DNA of 64,000 nucleotides from Epiperipatus broadwayi. Lineage: Eukaryota; Onychophora; Udeonychophora; Euonychophora; Peripatidae. This document shows, piece after piece, positions 58,852-64,000 of this stretch. A program made the translations under genes and the position numbers. The notes beneath the pieces are model-generated. The model was given only the letters and a program-made list of their open reading frames with translations, did no database searches and had not been told where the DNA came from. The stretch's first letter is position 1. Every line of letters starts with the position of its first letter. The stretch lies in the NCBI GenBank assembly GCA_028023455.1, contig JAQFVV010000322.1, positions 494,001 to 558,000 on the forward strand, in the 5' to 3' direction.

Positions 58852-59085
58852 TTGAGTATCATTTTGTATGAGAAGCATACTCCATTTACATTAGAAAGAT
58901 TATATCAAAAAGACATAATCAAAAAATGTAACTTTGATTGCTTTCATTGGGGAAATGTGGCTGAAGATAGTATACAATGGAGAATCACAATTAGACATGT
59001 AGTTGAGGCCTTTCAAAAGAAGAATTATAGAAAAAAATTAAAAGCCAGCATCTCAAAATATCAAATCAACAGAATAATGGACTAA
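58852..59085 (+). pseudogene. Possible C-terminal tail of a non-LTR retroelement protein
   Basis: The frame gives LYQKDIIKKCNFDCFHWGN, then AEDSIQWRITIRHVVEAFQ and a lysine-rich end before a natural stop. 'A-D---WR--V' close to the end recalls the tail of jockey/RTE-type LINE proteins. The ORF is intact for 77 codons but has no domain upstream. It could also be chance. Confidence 0.3.
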
Positions 59086-60084
59086 TATATTTTATATGTG
59101 AATGTAATTTGTGGTTCATATATTGATTTTTATAGTAATTTCACTACTCATCTATAGTGTTGTTTTTTTTTTTGTTCTCTTTGTATCTTTTCTCTTGGAA
59201 TTGGAATGATACACTTGTTTATAAGCAGCTGCTTTTGATGATGGTGAGAGTCATACACTGTAAGTTTGAATAAATAATGGAAATTTGATTATATAACATT
59301 TCTTATATATCTGGGTCTTGTTTTATGTGCTAAATAGGTTCTGCAGAAAACCCACATTAAAAAAATTACACCAAAATAGACTTAACTTACCTTGAAAAAT
59401 GGGGATAGGTTCTCTAATTTTCAGAAATCGCATAAATGCAAAGCAACAAGGAAAAATTAAATTCACATTAAAAAAGTAAGGAAATAAAGTATGACTAATA
59501 AAAAATTTCAAATATTTGAAAAAAATTAATACAAGGCAGACTTTTTTTACTTTTTTTTAATTAACTACAGTATTTAATTTTACATTTTTATACACATTTT
59601 AATCTTTCAGTTTTATTCAGTTCTTAAATTTAATGTCCCTTTCAGTTCCATTTCCTATATGTATATTTCCTTATCTATTCTACAACAATTTTAATTAGTT
59701 TTCTTTTATTGATTTCTAAAATATTTGAATTAATATAACAATTGAAAGTCAGGTAGTGTTTTTTTCTCCTGTTTGATATTTATATATCAAATTTTTGTTG
59801 CCAATATTTTAAACAATTTTATGACTTTTTCAAGGATGTAAGAAACACAAAGTTAATACAAATGTATTATAAATGTCTAGAAATTTTGGGGAAATTAGAT
59901 ATATATTTCTCATCACCATTTTGAACCATTATCCATCTATTGCAGGATAAAATTCCAAGTTTAATCTACTTTCTCTGATCCCTAGCTTCTTTTCTCCACA
60001 TTATATCCACAGTTCCTTACTTCATTTTCCATGCTGTTTTTCTAAAAAAATTTAAATTTAAAACTGTTGAAGTTTAAAAGTGTA
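59086..60084. other. AT-rich spacer
   Basis: Nothing recognised. The ORF at 59323-59511 (-) has no motif. Confidence 0.3.
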
Positions 60085-62515
60085 TCCCAAGAGTTTTGAA
60101 AGATTTCAACTGTCCTATTATTATCTATTCTAGCAATATGTTCGGCTCTGCTTCATTTCAATGTATTAATTTTTTCAATGATATCAGTGATTTGTGTTCT
60201 CTCATTCATGTATTTACTTTTGATCTCATCTTGTTATTCCTAACATAAATTTCTTTACACTGCTTTGAAATGTCTGAAGTTTGTATATTGCTCATCTGTT
60301 AAGTGTCCATCTCAGATCCATAAGTAAGAATTAGTAAAACACATATATTAAAAATCTTTCTTTTCAAACATATAAGCATTTGTTTTAATGTTAAGTTATT
60401 TCTACCAAAAGTATTTCATCCAAATTTAATTCTATCATTAATATCAACCATTATTAATAATCTGACCCAAATATTTGTATTTGTTAATTTCTTTTAAGGC
60501 ATGATTGTCGGTCTTTATTTTCTTCTTTGAGGAAATCCATTGTACATTATTTTCATTACCTTAGCATTTATTTTTAGTCCTATTCTCTTATTTTCATCAG
60601 ATAACTGTTGCAACATTTTTTGAAGCTCTGAAACGTTATTTGGAAAAAAAATTCACTTTAACTGCAAAATCTGGATGACTTAAAAAATCAATTATTTTTA
60701 CTCCCTTGGCTTTATATTTTAATCCTAAAATAATTTTTGTAAACCTATTTTAAAAATATAGAGTCACTTTATAATTTATCCTTTTCAATGTTAATCTTAA
60801 TGACACAATGTAATATATCTGCTGCTGTTGCATTTTGATAAACATTTTTCAGAATATAACATTATTCCATGCCTATGTTTCAAAGCTTTAATTTTCATGG
60901 GTATGCTTGTAAAATGAAATTCCTTGTCATAATCTACAAATTCAAATCACAATAGTAGTATATATTCATTGGTCCTTTCTATATCTTCTCACAATACTTA
61001 CATGAGAGTTATTGTGCTAAAAGGAGTTTTAAATCCAGTTTGTTTGTTTTTTTGATTAGTTAAAATAGAATCTAAAGTTCACTATAGATAAGTTGATAAT
61101 TATCTTAGTAAAGATTTTTTATAGATCTGGTTGAAAACTAATAGATCTATTATTTTTAATATTTTCATCATCTTTCTTATATATCAATATTACTACTGCA
61201 TTTTTCCAATTATCTGGTACATATTATTTAGATATTTGATATATAGCTTTCCCAGCAATTTTTCTATTATTTTATCTGTTTTATTTTAAAATATCAATAT
61301 CAGTTTTTGAAGCTTTTTTCTTCTAGATTTAATAGCATGTCTCATCTCTTCATTTAAAATATTTTGTGTTCTTATTTTTTATTACTATATAATGCTTTAC
61401 AGAATTCTTCCACACATTTTATATCTCTCTTTTTAGCAGTAGTTTCTTTTTTTCTTAATCCTGAAACAATTTTTTTCCCATTATTAAAATGTTTTATATT
61501 TTTTTAGACTTCAATAGCTTCCTTGCTAATTCACAATTACAATTTTTTATATCATTATTAACTTCTTTAATACCATTTTACAAAATTGTAGATATTCAGT
61601 TATTTTTAATGGATCATTTTTTTATATATTTTCATCTTTTTCCCTCCTTAATAGTATATTAGTTATTTTCTTATTGATTTCATTTAAACATGAACCTTTT
61701 TTAAAATTTCAATATTTTGAAACAATTTGCAAATTCTAATTTAAATTCATTTATTGCTTCTGAAGATTAGTAATATTAATTGTTTAAAATTTATTAATCA
61801 TTTTTATTTCTTTAGTTTTGCATTAACATGTGTCTTACCCCTTATTAATCAATGATTATTACATTTGTTGAATTAAGAACATTGCAAATTTGAAATACAT
61901 ATGTTCTATTAGTCAAAATATAATCCAATTCTGCTATGCCTCCATTTGGATGTTTCTTTATCCATTTCCAATTAGCATTTTTCTCAAAGAATTCATAATA
62001 TAGAATTCTTTTTCTGCAAATTCCTCAAGTTTCTGTCCTCTCTCATTTTTGTCACCATATCCATATTTAACTACAGGACTTTCAGACATTTATTAATTCT
62101 AGTATTTAAGTCTCTCATGACAGTTTTGAAAAAGTTTTGTTGGAACATAAGCCTAATTATTTGTACTTGATATATGCCATTGATTTGAATAGCTTATCTC
62201 ACCAGTTTGTCTGATATACTCTTAACCTCTACAGTGTTGTTTTTCCACTTTTTATTTATAATGAACTTGACTCCATTTGCATTTTCAATATTTGTACCTT
62301 GTAATAAAGTACATATATCCACTTTTTAAATAAATTATCTTTTAATTTCACAAAATCCAACATGTTATTTAATAGTAAACAATTCTTCCAATTTATGCAA
62401 TATTCTTTCATTGGAAAATGAACTGCAATTGAAGTGCTTTAATAAAAAGTTGTCATTGAATAATAGCCTTGGTCTACATTCAATAGGTTCTTAATACTCT
62501 ATATTAACTGCTAAT
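60085..62515 (-). pseudogene. RTE-clade LINE, degenerate copy on the minus strand
   Basis: Read on the minus strand it follows the 20.9-23.3 kb element: endonuclease pieces near 62280 (ENANG), 62110 (a worn GDFNAKIG site) and 61930-61960 (HPNGGIAELDYILTN); RT linker pieces near 61250-61700 (KNAVVILIYKK-like near 61190); and the C-terminal part near 60280-60430 ('gttttactaattcttactta' then 'tggatctgaga' on the minus strand). It extends further into the endonuclease than the 20.9 kb copy but is far more eroded, with no frame above about 60 codons. It ends near 60085-60110 without a clear tail. Confidence 0.75.
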
Positions 62516-64000
62516 CATTGCCTTGATTGATGATTTTATAGCTTTTGGGAATAAGAGTCATAATTTAATTCATCTGTCATAATTGTAAATACCTATAAGA
62601 AAAAAAAAACATGACCATATATTGTTTTCAAAGAAATTTAACATTTCAATTAAAAACTAGCATGCAATTGACAAGAAAGACCATAATAGATCTTAATCTT
62701 AAACTCAGATATAAAAATTTAGTAAACTTAACACATCACCTTGTTAGTCAGTACCCATTGTAATAGCAGTTGCAACATCAAAAAAGTATGGAGTGAGAAT
62801 TTTCTCAGATCTGTTTTTTTAAAGTCTCAGAAAGGCATCATAGGTCTCCTATTGGTTAATATCAAACTTTTTTCTGCAATCAAGTGGCAGCTTATGGAAG
62901 ACAAGTCTATGAATCATTAATGTATTTTTTTAGATATATATTATGAACATGTTATATATACAACCTAATTTTTTTTTAATATAAAACTACTTGAATTTTT
63001 TCAAAAATGTAAAAAATGTGACTTTTTTTTTTTTAAAAAAAAAAAAAATCATGAAGACAAAAAATATATAAAATTTAAATAATTGAAACTATAAAAGATT
63101 AATGAAAAAATATTTAAAAAAGCTCTATACTCAAATTTCATTGAACAGTCATTATGATGATTGAGTAGAAAAGAGGTAAAATCACTATCCTCCTGAAGTC
63201 GAACCTGCATTTCCTGATAAACCTACTTAATATATTTTTAAGAAATCTCTGCATGAAGAGAAGAAAATGCCTAAACCTCAAATAATTTCAAAGACATTAG
63301 ACAGAACTGTATATCAGAGAAGAATTCTACCTGTTTTGAATTTAATAATGGACAGTATAGTGACTTAGAAAAGAAAGAAATATGATAATGCATGCTATTG
63401 GAGGAGAAATATTAGCCTATGTAACTGTAGCCCAACTACAAAACTGTATGTTATAGTTTGAAATTCATATACAAGTTTTAAAAACTATTGATTGATTAAA
63501 CTGATATATATTTTAATATATTAACCATTTTAAGTTTTATTTTATGACGTTTTAGAGTATAATAAATTATTTGATTGATTAATTTATTAAAAGAAGAAAT
63601 GAATCTTTTGTCAAAGTTGATAGAATACAAAATTTGCTTCTTCTTTTCTTTTATTATACATATGACTAGTTAAAATTTTATCTTTTAAAAAAAATACAAA
63701 AAAAAAAAAAAAACTGGTTTTCTTTTCATGAAATTGTCAGCAAATATGTAAAATTAGATAAAATAATCAGTAATGGAATACACAATGTACGTGCATGTAA
63801 AACTATATAATGTGAAATTTCCAAGTGTTGGAAATAATGAAAACTGGTATAACCACTGTAGTTTTAAATTAAACTAAAGGTTATTTTAAATTTAATTGAG
63901 TTAATTTGTATATAAATTAATCCTAGCATTAATTATCATGAATGAGATTTTATGTGTGTTAGAACTTATAAATATAGTTGTTTAGATCACTGTTGAATGG
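62516..64000. other. AT-rich spacer to the window end
   Basis: No gene or defined repeat. T/A homopolymer tracts lie near 63022-63050 and 63690-63715. Part of 62700-62900 is less AT-rich but unassigned. Confidence 0.35.

Overview
The window looks like nuclear intergenic DNA from an AT-rich animal genome (about three quarters A+T by eye). Several things indicate an invertebrate, most likely an arthropod. A degraded mitochondrial ND2 copy reads sensibly only with the invertebrate mitochondrial code (AGA/AGG = Ser, ATA = Met, TGA = Trp). The transposon mix is RTE-clade LINEs, Ty3/gypsy LTR elements, a Penelope-like element, hAT-type MITEs and long-armed foldback repeats. The species cannot be named from the sequence. 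No intact host gene can be supported; most open frames are short chance ORFs.

Layout. 0-3.2 kb: a roughly 0.7 kb direct duplication followed at once by a nuclear mitochondrial ND2 insertion. 3.7-8.6 kb: diverged repeats, a 54-bp tandem duplication, a minus-strand coding relic with a polyadenylation signal, and two members of a small foldback family. 9.1-12.6 kb: an old RTE LINE split by about 1.6 kb of later DNA, including two inverted hAT-like MITEs. 13.6-14.0 kb: a strikingly well-preserved hairpin with about 150-bp arms. 17.3-18.9 kb: a minus-strand gene relic (perhaps RRP8-like) and a Penelope GIY-YIG relic. 19.1-24.3 kb: a duplicated segment in which one copy carries a 2.4 kb RTE LINE and the other preserves the empty site. 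25-36.5 kb: two families of about 1 kb repeats, a hAT MITE with a perfect 8-bp target duplication, and one CpG-richer patch that might be a first exon. 37.5-40.2 kb: a cluster of hairpin/foldback elements. 40.3-45.5 kb: relics of plus-strand gypsy elements and a 1.6 kb solo LTR flanked by ATAT. 48.46-54.22 kb: a nearly complete minus-strand Ty3/gypsy element flanked by ATAT, with gag, protease, RT, RNase H and integrase all recognisable but broken; its 5' LTR seems to have lost about 1.5 kb. 57.7-62.5 kb: a Tc1/mariner-like scrap, a second copy of the 30.5 kb hAT MITE with its own 8-bp duplication, a LINE tail, and a third RTE copy on the minus strand.

These parts do not form a working pathway. 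The window records layered transposition, local duplication and organelle DNA capture. I found no convincing new biological system. The most informative items are the ND2 insertion, the RTE filled/empty pair, the truncated gypsy 5' LTR, and the fresh-looking hairpin at 13.6-14.0 kb. All homology calls are from reading translations and comparing sequence by eye, with no database search.
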